Assembly (NCBI GenBank): GCA_029962745.1
Contig: CM057157.1
Span: 2,094,835-2,158,834 of the forward strand
DNA from: Echinometra lucunter
Lineage: Eukaryota; Echinodermata; Echinoidea; Camarodonta; Echinometridae
Length of the DNA stretch: 64,000 nucleotides
Direction of reading: 5' to 3'
The translations under genes and the position numbers were made by a program. Positions 52,901 to 62,892 of this stretch are shown here, piece after piece. Positions within the stretch are counted from its first letter, which is position 1; each line of letters opens with the position of its first letter. The notes below the pieces were generated by a model, which had not been told where the DNA came from, did no database searches, and saw only the letters and a program-made list of their open reading frames with translations.

Positions 52901-55900
52901 GTTACTGGACGGGAGATCCCGACTTGGCAAGTCGTCTTCTACACTTTTCATTTGATGTTGAAGAGTGCTGAATTTTAAGTCATCTAACGGTCGTGTTGAT
53001 TTAGGCTATGAATACGATATAACACAATAGAAATGTCAGAAATTGCATAATTTGAAATCGATATCTCTTCAAAAGTTCAACATGTTCAAATTTATCTATT
53101 GATAGAGGTACACTTTTCCCATCCCTCTCCCCTTCCTCTGGAAAATGCCTTTCACTTTCTGCATCTTAGTTGATTTTAGAACGAATTGTATTTGTTCAGG
53201 AGTGATATTCAAAAGTTTAAATCCGAATTTTGAAGAAGACAAAAACTGGTCATCATTTGTTCTTTGTACATTTTAAGTCCAAATCCGAAGGTGCTTTTTG
53301 ACTGAGTAAAAAAGTATTCAAATTAATTGTCTAGTTCGAGTATTCCACAATACATAGGCCATATGGGCTGATCTTGTGTGAAAAGACTTTTCGAAAACAT
53401 TCTCCCTTCTCACTAGGAATTATCTACCTCTAATTTTCCCTCCGAATGCTAAATTTCTATAGAAGTATTATATCTGAAGACATTTATATTCGGCCAACCA
53501 GATTGTTGCACAGCGCCCTCCCCTTTTTATGTTTATGGTCGGATATTAGTACACGTATTCCCTCCAATTTCTTTTTGCTACATGAATTACACTCAAATTT
53601 TACTTTATCAATATTTTGTTCTCGTGAAAATTAATTACTACTTTCAAAAATTTGCAATCCATCATTTCTGGTTTTTCACATACTGCTATTTTATTTTAAT
53701 GTAAAGTTTAACACGGATAGAAGACGAGACCTTCGCGTTACGTTATTTTTTGTTAAATAACCCGTTCTTTTCCTGCCATCCATGTGACTCCTCAAATTCT
53801 TCTATGCCTTGTACCTTTTTTTTTTCTAGGTTGTATCTGCCGAGTAAATGATGTTGATGATGATGATGAAAATAGTAATAGCAATAATGATGCTGACGAT
53901 AACAATATTATTCATGATAAAAATACTGATGATAATGATATTTGTAATGGTAATGATAATAAATGTGAGAACAAACACTCTGAAGTCATTATAATCGAGT
54001 GTAGCTCTGGCGGAAGGCACTTACCGATGATTTCCGTCGACGAAAGCTGCTGGGTAGAACAAATAATGGTTTTCCTGGAAGGGGGGGGGGGGTTAAAGAG
54101 AAGGAAGAATGCACGCATTACTCGACGCATCTATTCTCCGTGAGTCGTTGTAAAGGACGCATAAGTTGATCTGTTAACTAGAATCAATACTGGATTCAAT
54201 ATGATACGGAGGGGCATTATTACGTAATTTCATAAAGATAGCAATCATAACGACCTTTAGTTTTACAATATTTCTCTCTATTCAACCCCACTACGTAAGA
54301 AAAGATGGTGAAATCGATGAAAAAAAATATGGCAGAAAATAGATTTTGATCATTTTTCATAATTTCAGTTTGTCTTGATATATATTTCTAACCGACCATT
54401 TAGCATAGTTTTACAATTTGACCTCAATTTGCCAGAATATGAATTTTCTATTTTAATACATTAATCAGTCAGCTATTAACACGATTATTTAATATAATCT
54501 AGAGTGCTTGAATTTCAAATCATCATCGTAACCGAAGACAGAGCAAGGATTCCCTACACGACACCAACTTACCTCACCCGGGTCGAGAATGAAATATCTA
54601 TATAAATGTCTTGTCAAATAGTGATATTGGCAATGTGTCGGCAATTCCCACCAGTTATCATCAGGATCAATTGATTTACTCTATATACGACGCAACAAGA
54701 TAACAACTAATACAAACATGGATTTTTAATTTGATTTCGTTAATAAAATATCGTTTACTGGGATGATCCGCTGTATAGACCAATCCCACAACGCAAGAGG
54801 GCAGCAGGCTGTTCGGCACAGTTCGACATACTGCGGTGGGCGCTCCAACTTTTATAGTACACAAGTCAATAGCGCGTTATGTACATTCGTTCGATTTTTG
54901 TCTATTTTGACAAATATAGGCAAATTTCTTTTAATATTTGCAATGAGAAATTATCAGGGAAGTTTAGGTCGCAGCTGTGCGGTGCTCAAATGCCACAAGA
55001 ATTGGAGAAAGTTTAAAAATTGGAAGCTAACTGAGTGCGAAATTCACTCGCTTTTGACTCATGAAGCCTGTTTGTGTGAGAAGCCGTACTCCCTACAAAG
55101 GTTTCCGTAAGCAATGTGAAGGAATTCGTCGCCAGTGGGTAAAACATCAACAGAAAGGACTTTGAAGTCACGAAACATTATTATTATGTACTTTGGCGTA
55201 ACATTTAATAAGTGAAAACATGAATTTGTAGACAGGATAAGATTGAGGGCTCCCGTTTCCTACGGCTTCTATGCTGCAATCGAACTTTTACTGACAAAAC
55301 TAAGTCGAAAAACCATCGAAAGTACAACAATACCATCATACCTTCATCTGTCAGATATGGCCATTGTCTTACCTCATCTACCCATGTATCCATGCTTTAT
55401 TTTATTGATCTAGATTAAAGTAAATGGAACAATATCAGGGCATATCTCATATCTCACATTCATTTTGTGCACAGAGCCAATCGCTGTCAGCGCGCTTGCC
55501 CACCGCAGCAATGGCGTCGCCGATAGAGGGCCAAATACATAAACCGGAGGTGAAATTGGTCTATATGTAGAGCCTGACATAAATACTACCTTTCCGCTTA
55601 ACATGCTCATAATCATATAATGGGGAAAGTTTATACATACCCTTTCTGCGCCTGTATCCCCATAAAGCTACCAGTAAGATCAGCACGCAGAGGGCTATCA
55701 GTATCAAGGGTAATGTAATTTTTAAAGCTTGTGATGTATCTTGAGATCCAGTACTTTTCCCCGCATAGCCTGTAAAAAAAGTATTTATAATGAAAGTAAT
55801 ATAAGTAATATAACCAAACCTGAATATTACACCAAGAAATCGAACGACAAGTTGACTCCAAAATAGATACACTTTTAGTAGATAACGGCCTATATATCAG

Positions 55901-56673
55901 TTTGTACATAGATTTTTAAAATCCCCATTTTTTTTATTCGTTAGCTCGCTCGCTACTCTCGCTCGTAAAAGATAGATACAAGATGATTTCGGGCAGCAAG
56001 TAGCTTATTTCAGCAGCGAGATTCTAAAACATCATAATAATATTTGGGCAGCGAGGTGGTTTGAAATTTACAAAAACCATCTACTTTAATTTGGTGACGA
56101 ATGCATATAGCGACTTCCTAAATAGTAGAGGACATCAAGCACTCTTGTATTGGTGCAATTTTGTAGGTTAACACCTTATTTGAGACTTTATATTATCCAT
56201 AGGTTTTTCTCATTTACCTACAACTGCTTATTATTGCCACCTGCCTATGTGTATCTTATGTTGCTTCCCCGCTAACATCACTCTAGGTGGCGTCCGAGCG
56301 CATTCACTGGTTCAGTGACTCTTGCTCTTGTGACGTACCACATCACGTGACCAAACACACGAGCAGGAATCACTGAACCACTCCCACAACCCCATCAGGT
56401 AATAATTAAAAACGTTTATTTCATTTCATTTTGATTATATTAGTTTTGATACTCTTTTTATTATTTCCCCTAAGTTCTTTACTGTTTAGTTATGCTTGTC
56501 AATCCGTTTGTTTCTGTTTTCTGTTGTAGAACCCTTGATAAAGGCCTTTGAAGCCGAAAGCTCGGGACATTAAAGTGGAATTATACAGCTACGTCCTTCG
56601 CTGTCTTGCGTGTTTCATTTTATATGCCATTTAACAAGACAGGGCCAATCATGTTAATGGGTTGTGCACACAT

Positions 56674-56737
<64 letters not shown>

Positions 56738-59700
56738 TACACTTGGTGAATGCAATCCTTATAAACTTAAGAGTGCTCGATGTCCGTGATGAGGCAGAGC
56801 ATAAAATAAATAACGAGAAACGTAATTCGTCACGGGACGAATTAGGTGGTCTGTCACATTCTTTTAGTAAAAGAATGTCTCGGGGGACGTCGAAATTAAA
56901 TGTCATAAAGAAGATAATAACGTCTGGGAAGAACAGTTGACCCAAAGATGTATAAACACGTAAACGAATGAGATTTGCAATAGGGTTGTACATTAACTAT
57001 TGTATACTGAATTGCAAGAGACAAAACAGGCTAAATAACGCAGTTTATTGCATTGTTTATGATTTTATGTTTTTTATTTAAAAAAAACAACAACTGACAC
57101 GTCCGTCGCAGGGAGTCAAACCGGGGCCCTTGAGGATGTGAGACATGTGCTTTGCCGATAGACCAGAATATGGCTCATATAGATAACACGTAGATGGAAA
57201 ATATGATTCTCGTTTCATGTCTTCCATTTAAAATTTCGATATGTTCTCGACATCTGATTAAAAAATAAATGGCACATTCAAGATTGGGAATTTTCTCAGC
57301 TACAACATACTCGAAGCTGGGCGAAAATCGATCAGAAATAACGGAGCTGTTGCTCAAAAAAAGACGGGAATGTAGAATCAAGAATTCGGAAAAGGTCATG
57401 TCCCATAGACAATACACGCAAAATGTGAAAAATTGACATGCCTCCATTTATCGTAAAATTAGAGCATGATTCCGTTGTCAAAATGAAAAATGAAGGCAAT
57501 TTCTATAGTAAAGCTACAACTAGCTACAACATGTAAAAATCCCGGCGAAAATCGACCAACAATAAGCGAGATAGTCTCGATTAAAGATTTAAAAATATGA
57601 CGTCATAATAAAAAAAAATGAAATTTTGAGTTCACATGAGAATACGGCGACGTTCCAACCATTAGACCCCCCATTTTTTTTTTTACCCGTACGGACGGGT
57701 ACGCGGCCGCGCTTCTGACTAAATGGAATTCTTTGGACTATTATGGACTGTCGTCATGCCGAATATGAACCAGTAATGACAATGCGTTATGAATATATGA
57801 TCATGACAATATATTTACAAAATGACGCCTGCATGACGCCATGATGACCCGATGACCTTGAAAAGTTAATTTGTTCATGTCGTCGATAGGCCTGATGACT
57901 GACGAAAATTTCATTAAAATTAAATCAGCCAATTTTGAGAAATCGCGCGGACAAAAATTATTGCGTTGGAATAAAAATAAAGAAAGATATATCTTGAAAT
58001 CACTGTGAGAGTGAGCAATTTTGAATTTATTACTTCATTATTTAAGAAATCTACAACTGTACAGGGCCGTACGGAGAATTTTTTCCCGGGGGGGGGGGGG
58101 CGAGACGAGTAAAAATTTTCGAAGAAACTCGAAAGTGAGGGAGCGAATCGACCGAGCTGGTCACAAGGGTGCTTTTGCATTTTTAAAAGTGAATTTGAAG
58201 GATTTGTTACAGTTTTTTAATTAAATTTTATGAAAATTTTCAGAAATTTCTGGGGGGCAACTGCCCGCGAATTTTTTTTACTACGGCATTTTTGCTCCTT
58301 GCGCGTGCACACATGGTCATTTTCCGAGAGCTCATAAATATTCATATGTACGTCCCGAGACCATTAATCAGTCATTCTCCGCGCGCGATTTCATGAATCA
58401 GGATCGCGCGCTGGCGCGGATTTCGTGTACAAATTAAATGATGCGTTGGAAGCTCCCGTAATTATTGTATAGCTTGCTTAAGTCAAAGGCTTATGTAATG
58501 TAGGAAATGTTGTTATGAATAAATATTGGAGTCTGTGTAAATGAAGCCCTTTTTGAATGATCAGCTCGAGTGTACAGGCTGAATGGTGTCATACAGTGCA
58601 TCTAGGCCTACTTGCACAATAAATAAGGGCGTGTTTGTTAAAGTAATAATGGACAAGGAAACTATCCATAAACTGATACAATGATTGAGTTATTGGTTGT
58701 TGTAGATAGTTAGCTGTTGCCATTTATAGTTCCTTTCAGAAAGGTGAATCAATTAGGACCTATACCAGTGTATAAGGATCAACAAGAGGTGTATATAGTG
58801 TACAAAATGTGCTTAGGATAGATATTGTATTGCAATAAAGCATTAAATGTGATAGGGGCACAAGGGCATAATTTATGCGTAAACATACAACATTCCTATG
58901 TGATTATGCACCACGCTCTCATAAAGCTAACATATATTAAGTGAGGCTGTCCAAGGATTATTGATAAAGCACACTGAGTAACGTTTTTGGTTATGTAAAT
59001 TAGGCTTTGGTATACGTTGACTGGATATGAGTATTTTGATGATTTTACATCAATATTAATGTATTTGCTAAAAGCTTCATTAAGGATCAGTTTAAGGCAT
59101 AACATATATTTCTGATTTATATCATACATGTTGGACTGTAGTAAACTGATGCATACATGTGTATATTCAATGCGGTTACTGTCATCCTCATTACCTATAT
59201 AGTGCAAGTGTTCATCGGTTATGCAAGTTGTTATAATGTGTTTATTATTGTTGTTTCATTGTTGATTACAGAGAACCGTCAATGATGATTAGTTGAACGG
59301 AATAAAGAACCAGAAACGTCAAGTGGTCATAGGTTAAAGGTCACCTATCATTCTTATCTCGTAACAGGGCAGAGGCATTAATTCTGACTGCTCCAGTCGA
59401 GAATCTATCTAGTTCCATAAAACATTTTTATATTTATATATTAACTGTATATCATAATTGTTATTCGGGTGAAATATAATATATGCAAGTGACGATCTAC
59501 ATGTTAGATTTTGTTGTCACAATATCAACCATATTTTATGTTGACCACGATAAGAACATGTAACCTGGGTTCCCTTTGCTGATTCATAAAAGGTGGTTTT
59601 AAAAAATGTAGATTACAAATAACAATGAAAATAAATGTTTCAATCATTTAATCAATAATTCAGTGGTTTGATTTAATAAAAAATACAAAGAGGGAGAGAG

Positions 59701-62190
59701 AAATAGAGAGAGAGAGAGAGAGAGGGGGGGGGGGGGGGGGGGAGAGCCAGGGGAGTGGGAAGACATGACGAGTGGAAAGCAATGTGACAGGAATTTGAAA
59801 ACAAGATTAATCCTATTTGAGGTTGGTTTTCGTAATTCTACTTTTCAACCATCTTAGGGTGAGTAAACCGATCATCATACTTTACAAATCTGCCCAGTGC
59901 GAAACTTTCTCATATTGTACATGACTGTATTTCTAATTATTCTAAAAACTAAAATAGGCCCTAAATTCTTAAGAATTAAGCATTAATAGCATTATGACGT
60001 AGCCTACCTATGAATATTTTGTGAGGTCGTTTCAGAGAATGACCATGTGCGCATGCGCTGATCAATGGCACAAAATGATGTACATATCAATATTTATGTA
60101 GTCGCGGAGAATGACCATGTGCGCACGCGCAAGGAGCGAAAATGTCGTAGGAAAAAAAAAATCGCCAACTGCCCCCCTGCCCCCCCCCCCTCCCCCGCTG
60201 CGTACGGCCATACAACTGTATACATGCTTTTCCAAGTTTTGAAATGATAAAGAATTATAGAAAGTAGAAACTAGGCCAGTAAAAGTAATTCCAATTCCAT
60301 AAGTTGAAGATGGGACATCACAACTAAAACAATAAAGAATACACACATAATGAAATGCAAAATAACATGATGATGATAACAATAATAGCAATAATCCTAA
60401 TTGCAACTTTAGGGCGAATTCTTTTGTTCTCGGCCTATTGTTTCGATTCCCCTTAAAGACGCAAAGACGTGGGCTTTCATGGGGAATTTGAAACCATGGG
60501 TGCTTACGCAGTAACAGGCGTTGTCCATCACTATGAGTTTTGTGACCAACAGACTTTATGTAATGCTCTGTATATTCCACCATTTGCCCCATATGGCAAA
60601 GTTATTATCTCACTTTCCCTGGCCCGAGAATGCCCGAAGCAGGCCGAAGAATGTTTAAGGTGGGACAACTTGTTTTGCTGTGCTCCAAAAATGTAGCTCT
60701 ATTACAGGTATTTCCAGTGATTTTCACAAAGTCTGGTGTCAGCAAATTATGATTCACTCCCCAGAAAAGCCCACGACCTTGCGTCTTTAACGCACACTTT
60801 TTCCCCCCTCCTGCCCTATTGTGACGGAATAAACCCCATTGTTTGGATTCGCCCTATGGTCGATTTTAGGTATATAATAATGATAATGATAATAATCATA
60901 ATAACATTAATAATGATAATATGTTTTAAAACACGTATTTAATGAACCACTATATACTACCTCCTTAATCAGTATTTTACTTGCGTTTTTTAAGAAAACC
61001 TCAAAATTAAAGAAAAATCCTTGGGCTCAAAGATATTAGCGCAATCTAAAATGTTGCCGTTTTGGACAGAGAAGACATCCCAAACAAGTGACGTACCTTT
61101 TGTACTGTAGTAGACACAAACAGGTCTCGTTCTAGCGGAGATGTCTTCAAGAATCCCATCCCGTGCCATGCACACAAGAGTCACATTTGTCTGAAATCTT
61201 GTCAAGTTAACAGACGAGGATCGGTAGGTGACTTCGCTGTCATCCCAGGTGATAACTGGAGAATGAGGCAAACCTGATGCTGAACATTCCAAAGATGCAG
61301 TGTTTCCACCATTGATGTAACAGCTACAGCCTTCATCATGTTGGATGTTACTGCAATGGCTAACAGAGATGTCTGCAAAAAGTCACAGAACAAAATTAGA
61401 ATTGTCTTGTCAGCATCCTTTCATGGTGAAAAGTCAACTTAAAAAGTCAGTCATGATCATCATCCAATTTCATAACATTGTATACAAATGTACGAGATGA
61501 ACTGAGTTTTATATAGGACGAAGTTGCACTAAACAGTACATTGATATGTTGTCATAAAAGAATTGGATACCAGAACAAAAGCCTTATTAAAAAAAAAAAT
61601 AGAAAGGTACTTTTTTTTTTGGGGGGGGGATGACTGAGGTTATGTCGTATGATCAAATGACTATGAAACGATCTGAAAACCAAACTGCAATATGACCTTA
61701 TGATAGAATATAATGACCCCCCTTATTGGAAGGACAGCCTAACAAGGTCTTACATTCAGTTTAACTGAGTTACAACATGTACGAAGTGAACTTACATACT
61801 TATGACATAAAAATAATAGCTTCAGGTCATTTTTTCGTCATAACAATCGATGAACGAGAAAATATACGATGTGATTACATACCTATCACATACAATGTAA
61901 TAGTTTCACTCTGTACTGGTTGCAGCTTAGACTTGCGAACTATTTTACATGAATAGTTGCCAGCATCGGTTTTCACGAGATCCGGGATGAAAAGAGAAGT
62001 GCTATCGACCACCACATAATTTCCACGGTTAGTTTCCTGCCCACTGCCTAAAATGGAGTATATGGTAGTCCCATCTTTCCGCCAGTAAAGGTTGTTCAGG
62101 TCAGAGTCCGATATTTGGATTGGACACCGTAAAGTTGCAGTCTGCCCAAGTAATCGCGTTACAACTATCCAAACAAAAAGCAAACAAACA

Positions 62191-62240
<50 letters not shown>

Positions 62241-62892
62241 AAAGAGACGATGACAAGGGATAGACATCTCACATTGATAAATTGAATATTAGGTTTATAC
62301 TTTTTACTATTTTTCAAACTTTGCAGTTAATAATGGAATACATATTTTTAGGAGCTTTTCTTTTTTTTTTTCTTCAATACAACTAATAGAACATTGGTAA
62401 CGACAGTTGACAGTAGGCTTCATATCAATAACTTCCAAATAACATATCTAATGGGAATCATGCTAAAATGATTCGTACATGCAGTTTTTGACAAAGTCAT
62501 TTCACACCATTCATTTTATTATACTTTCGGGTATAATAAAAGGCCAGAAATGTGATACAGAGAATAATTTCTCTCTCATGTCATTTTTTTCCCTTTATAA
62601 TGTCCTTATCTGACACTAGTTGGTTTGGTGAATCCTACCCCCCCCCTGTCTTTTTGTTTGTCTTTCTGTTTCTGTTCGGCATATATCTCTTCCTCTTTTA
62701 CTTCCTGAGGTTTTCACATCCTGCAATTATTCAAAGAACCAAATAAAAAATGAGAAATTATGGGGCTTTCTTTTTGCGCTGTGTATATCTACACCATTGG
62801 CATCAATGCGCATGTACATTACCTTGTGACGCATAAGAGACAGAAGTGCTGATTAACAGAATGAGGACGATCCACAAAGTGCTATATTCCAT
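46740..62892 (-). CDS. Gene A: Ig-superfamily single-pass membrane receptor with long cytoplasmic tail (11 proposed exons)
   Basis: Proposed CDS exons, in transcript order: 62892-62823, 62164-61883, 61372-61097, 55769-55641, 54074-54025, 53005-52886, 51938-51738, 51024-50824, 48365-48150, 47651-47496, 46910-46740. They sum to 1,872 nt (623 aa plus stop). The extracellular and membrane exons are joined in phase 1. The 50-nt exon shifts to phase 0, and all later exons are phase 0. The product reads as signal peptide, V-like Ig domain, second Ig domain with extra cysteines, a hydrophobic span of about 22 residues followed by an Arg/Lys stop-transfer, then a hydrophilic tail of about 350 residues. 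I see no kinase, TIR, death domain or strict ITIM in the tail. The layout suggests a cell-surface recognition or adhesion receptor. The ligand and gene name are not recognisable. The weakest link is the 50-nt exon; if it is wrong, the tail exons could belong to a separate gene. Confidence 0.6.
47496..47651 (-). CDS. Gene A exon 10: cytoplasmic tail, helical segment
   Basis: This exon is 156 nt (52 codons), phase 0-0, with acceptor ATTGGCAG and donor GAG/GTAAGT. It encodes DENSRLVALWASKLAKLDDE followed by VKNSIQEYLYPLKP. The spacing of Leu/Trp/Ile resembles the two-helix pattern of BESS motifs, but this is a weak impression from the sequence alone. Confidence 0.6.
48150..48365 (-). CDS. Gene A exon 9: cytoplasmic tail
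   Basis: This exon is 216 nt (72 codons), phase 0-0, with acceptor GTTTCAG and donor CAG/GTATGT. It encodes SMPLQTSLRSSMKSSRIACS and a helical part SEKTAARNDISQIILNALRK, ending with a cysteine pair region NCNLLNCSTDMLQ. An internal GTAACT could be an alternative earlier donor. Confidence 0.55.
48938..49964. mobile_element. ACGTC-rich 1-kb element
   Basis: The ends CCCTGATAGCAGA and TCAGCTATTAGGG are inverse with two mismatches. More than twenty ACGTC/GACGT words occur in two clusters (48,970-49,190 and 49,680-49,940). The middle holds a 69-bp tandem pair (CATCCTATACCTA). No coding sequence is seen. It lies in a gene A intron. Confidence 0.5.
49264..49400. repeat. 69-bp tandem duplication
   Basis: AGATC.TCCTA..CTAGCCCTA through ACTACTGA.GCTTTGTAT occurs twice in a row (49,264-49,331 and 49,333-49,400). 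The copies are nearly identical. Confidence 0.75.
50824..51024 (-). CDS. Gene A exon 8: cytoplasmic tail
   Basis: This exon is 201 nt (67 codons), phase 0-0, with acceptor TTTTTGCAG and donor AGG/GTATGA. It encodes SMKESMVKDSSTERDVAFVE and then LALQKLDQILDETDRDECEI, an acidic helical stretch. The single tyrosine (PTYQGN) is not in a strict ITIM context. Confidence 0.6.
51496..51645. mobile_element. 150-bp near-palindromic MITE
   Basis: Both halves read GGG.(C)CTGTC.TA..AGAGTTGCG-like, then ATTGATTCAA and CACAACTTT toward the centre, in inverse orientation. The similarity covers almost the whole length. It sits about 90 bp after the donor of gene A exon 7. Confidence 0.6.
51738..51938 (-). 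CDS. Gene A exon 7: cytoplasmic tail, helical segment
   Basis: This exon is 201 nt (67 codons), phase 0-0, with acceptor TTTTACAG and donor AGC/GTAAGT. The start IFDDVPEISFALVGQVLLDD is followed by LRSSSEDMKKSLKAVVIRLL, which suggests amphipathic helices, and then a Pro/Asn-rich loop. No family is recognised. It has the same length and phase as the next exon, but I see no convincing sequence similarity between them. Confidence 0.6.
52310..52800 (-). mobile_element. 3' end of an L1/Tx1-like non-LTR retrotransposon
   Basis: The minus strand reads ETTEHFFYYCIFSRNIWSKV, then FTPQNILFGYKEKRNDALNC, IIILVKQQLF and YYLDECYIYDMNGKRKDFTL with a stop at 52,426. The E-H-F..C...W block and the ILFG...N.IIL..K block are the usual C-terminal end of L1/Tx1-type ORF2 (zf-RVT region). 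It lies in a gene A intron. The rest of the element is absent. Confidence 0.6.
52886..53005 (-). CDS. Gene A exon 6: cytoplasmic tail
   Basis: This exon is 120 nt, phase 0-0, acceptor TTCATAG, donor GTG/GTAAGT. It encodes an acidic, Ser/Asp-rich stretch beginning PKSTRPLDDLKFSTL and ending SSNFNEDV. I recognise no domain. The following intron carries an L1/Tx1-like retrotransposon 3' end. Confidence 0.55.
54025..54074 (-). CDS. Gene A exon 5 (tentative): juxtamembrane micro-exon
   Basis: This is a 50-nt candidate exon between a pyrimidine-rich acceptor (a C12 run followed by TTCCAG) and a CG/GTAAGT donor. Read from phase 1 it is open and encodes KPLFVLPSSFRRRKSS, a basic juxtamembrane peptide, and it ends in phase 0. 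That is exactly the conversion needed between the membrane exon (phase 1) and the tail exons (phase 0). The call rests on splice sites and phase only. Confidence 0.4.
55641..55769 (-). CDS. Gene A exon 4: transmembrane segment
   Basis: This exon is 129 nt (43 codons), phase 1-1, and follows a TTTTTTTACAG acceptor. A short Ser/Thr/Gly stalk (GKSTGSQDTSQ) leads into the span ITLPLILIALCVLILLVALW and then GYRRRKG, a positive stop-transfer that places the following exons in the cytoplasm. It lies about 5.3 kb after the second Ig exon. I found no further Ig exon in that intron. Confidence 0.7.
56521..56600 (+). mobile_element. Short Penelope-type end fragment
   Basis: CCTTGATAAAGGCCTTTGAA is followed by GCCGAAAGCTCGG and then ATTAAAGTGGAATTATACAG. 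The CGAAAGCTCGG core is shared with the Penelope-like element at 8.7 kb. Only this small end piece is present. Confidence 0.4.
56677..56730. repeat. (TA)n microsatellite
   Basis: A TA run of about 27 units in the large gene A intron, close to the Penelope-type end fragment. Confidence 0.9.
57101..57175 (-). mobile_element. tRNA-derived SINE head (or tRNA pseudogene)
   Basis: On the minus strand an A-box-like TGGTCTATCGG (from 57,165) and a B-box-like GGTTTGACTCC (from 57,122) are 43 bp apart, the spacing found in tRNA genes. The acceptor stem does not pair, so it is not a functional tRNA. A short A-rich tract follows. Confidence 0.45.
58050..58335 (-). repeat. Repeat family copy with CGTACGGCC end and C/G homopolymer
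   Basis: On the minus strand this reads AATGACCATGTGTGCACGCG, then CGTAGTAAAAAAAATTCGCG and GGCAGTTGCCCCCC, and finally C13 and CGTACGGCCCTGTA. A shorter plus-strand copy lies at 60,105-60,220 with the same landmarks in the same order. Confidence 0.5.
60105..60220 (+). repeat. Second copy of the CGTACGGCC/C-run repeat family
   Basis: GAATGACCATGTGCGCACGC, then GTCGTAGGAAAAAAAAAATC, CCAACTGCCCCCC, a C-rich run and GCGTACGGCC. The order matches the copy at 58.05-58.34 kb, with the middle deleted. Confidence 0.5.
60457..60786. mobile_element. 330-bp inverted-repeat element flanked by TTAA
   Basis: The ends AGACGCAAAGACGTGGGCTT and the inverse GCCCACGACCTTGCGTCT are each bordered by TTAA (60,453-60,456 and 60,787-60,790). 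A TTAA target duplication is the rule for piggyBac and Kolobok elements. The interior is noncoding. Confidence 0.6.
61097..61372 (-). CDS. Gene A exon 3: second immunoglobulin domain with extra cysteines
   Basis: This exon is 276 nt (92 codons), phase 1-1. The acceptor TTTTTGCAG gives ISVSHCSNIQHDEGCSCYIN and then NGGNTASLECSASGLP, with the B-strand Cys, ITWDD as the core Trp region, and NVTLVCMARDG as the F-strand Cys. Three extra cysteines precede the Ig core and one follows it (RPVCVYYS), so the N-terminal segment may form its own disulfide loop. The donor is AAAAG/GTACGT. Confidence 0.75.
61883..62164 (-). CDS. Gene A exon 2: V-like immunoglobulin domain
   Basis: This exon is 282 nt (94 codons), phase 1 at both ends, as is usual for a shuffled Ig module. 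It shows an Ig fold: a B-strand Cys in TATLRC, the core Trp in LYWRKDG, and the F-strand motif TDAGNYSC followed by the G-strand ETITLYVIG. It ends at a GTATGT donor. A (TA)n microsatellite begins only about 30 bp upstream of the acceptor (62,194-62,238), which leaves a short T-rich tract for splicing. Confidence 0.85.
62194..62238. repeat. (TA)n microsatellite beside an Ig exon
   Basis: A TA run of about 22 units that starts 30 bp upstream of the acceptor of gene A exon 2. Confidence 0.9.
62823..62892 (-). CDS. Gene A exon 1: start codon and signal peptide
   Basis: The ATG sits in a strong context (AAACCATGG). The peptide MEYSTLWIVLILLISTSVSYASQ is a short polar start, a Leu/Ile/Val core and a small-residue cleavage region, which is a typical secretory signal. 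The exon ends in phase 1 at a GTAATG donor. A splice acceptor just upstream (CTATACAG, ending near 62,908) suggests that a 5' UTR intron precedes a 15-nt leader, so the promoter probably lies to the right of 62.9 kb. Confidence 0.75.

Larger units (their letters stand above)
55770..61096. other. Gene A intron 3
   Basis: This 5.3-kb intron has no exon that I can support. It contains the Penelope-type end, the SINE head, a TTAA-flanked MITE, the two C-run repeat copies and a hairpin at 56,307-56,381 (TGGTTCAGTGA...TCACTGAACCA). Confidence 0.45.

Noticed and set aside
54573..54680. Open stretch ending at a good GTAAGT donor (DDNWWELPTHCQYHYL reading)
   Set aside because: Its start phase (0) does not fit the membrane exon end (phase 1), and the 50-nt exon gives a simpler phase solution; no domain recognised.
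55205..55393. Frame MDTWVDEVRQWPYLTDEG with a possible donor
   Set aside because: No acceptor in a compatible phase and no domain.
57101..57175. Functional tRNA gene
   Set aside because: A- and B-box spacing fits, but the acceptor stem does not pair and the T stem is imperfect; kept only as a SINE head.
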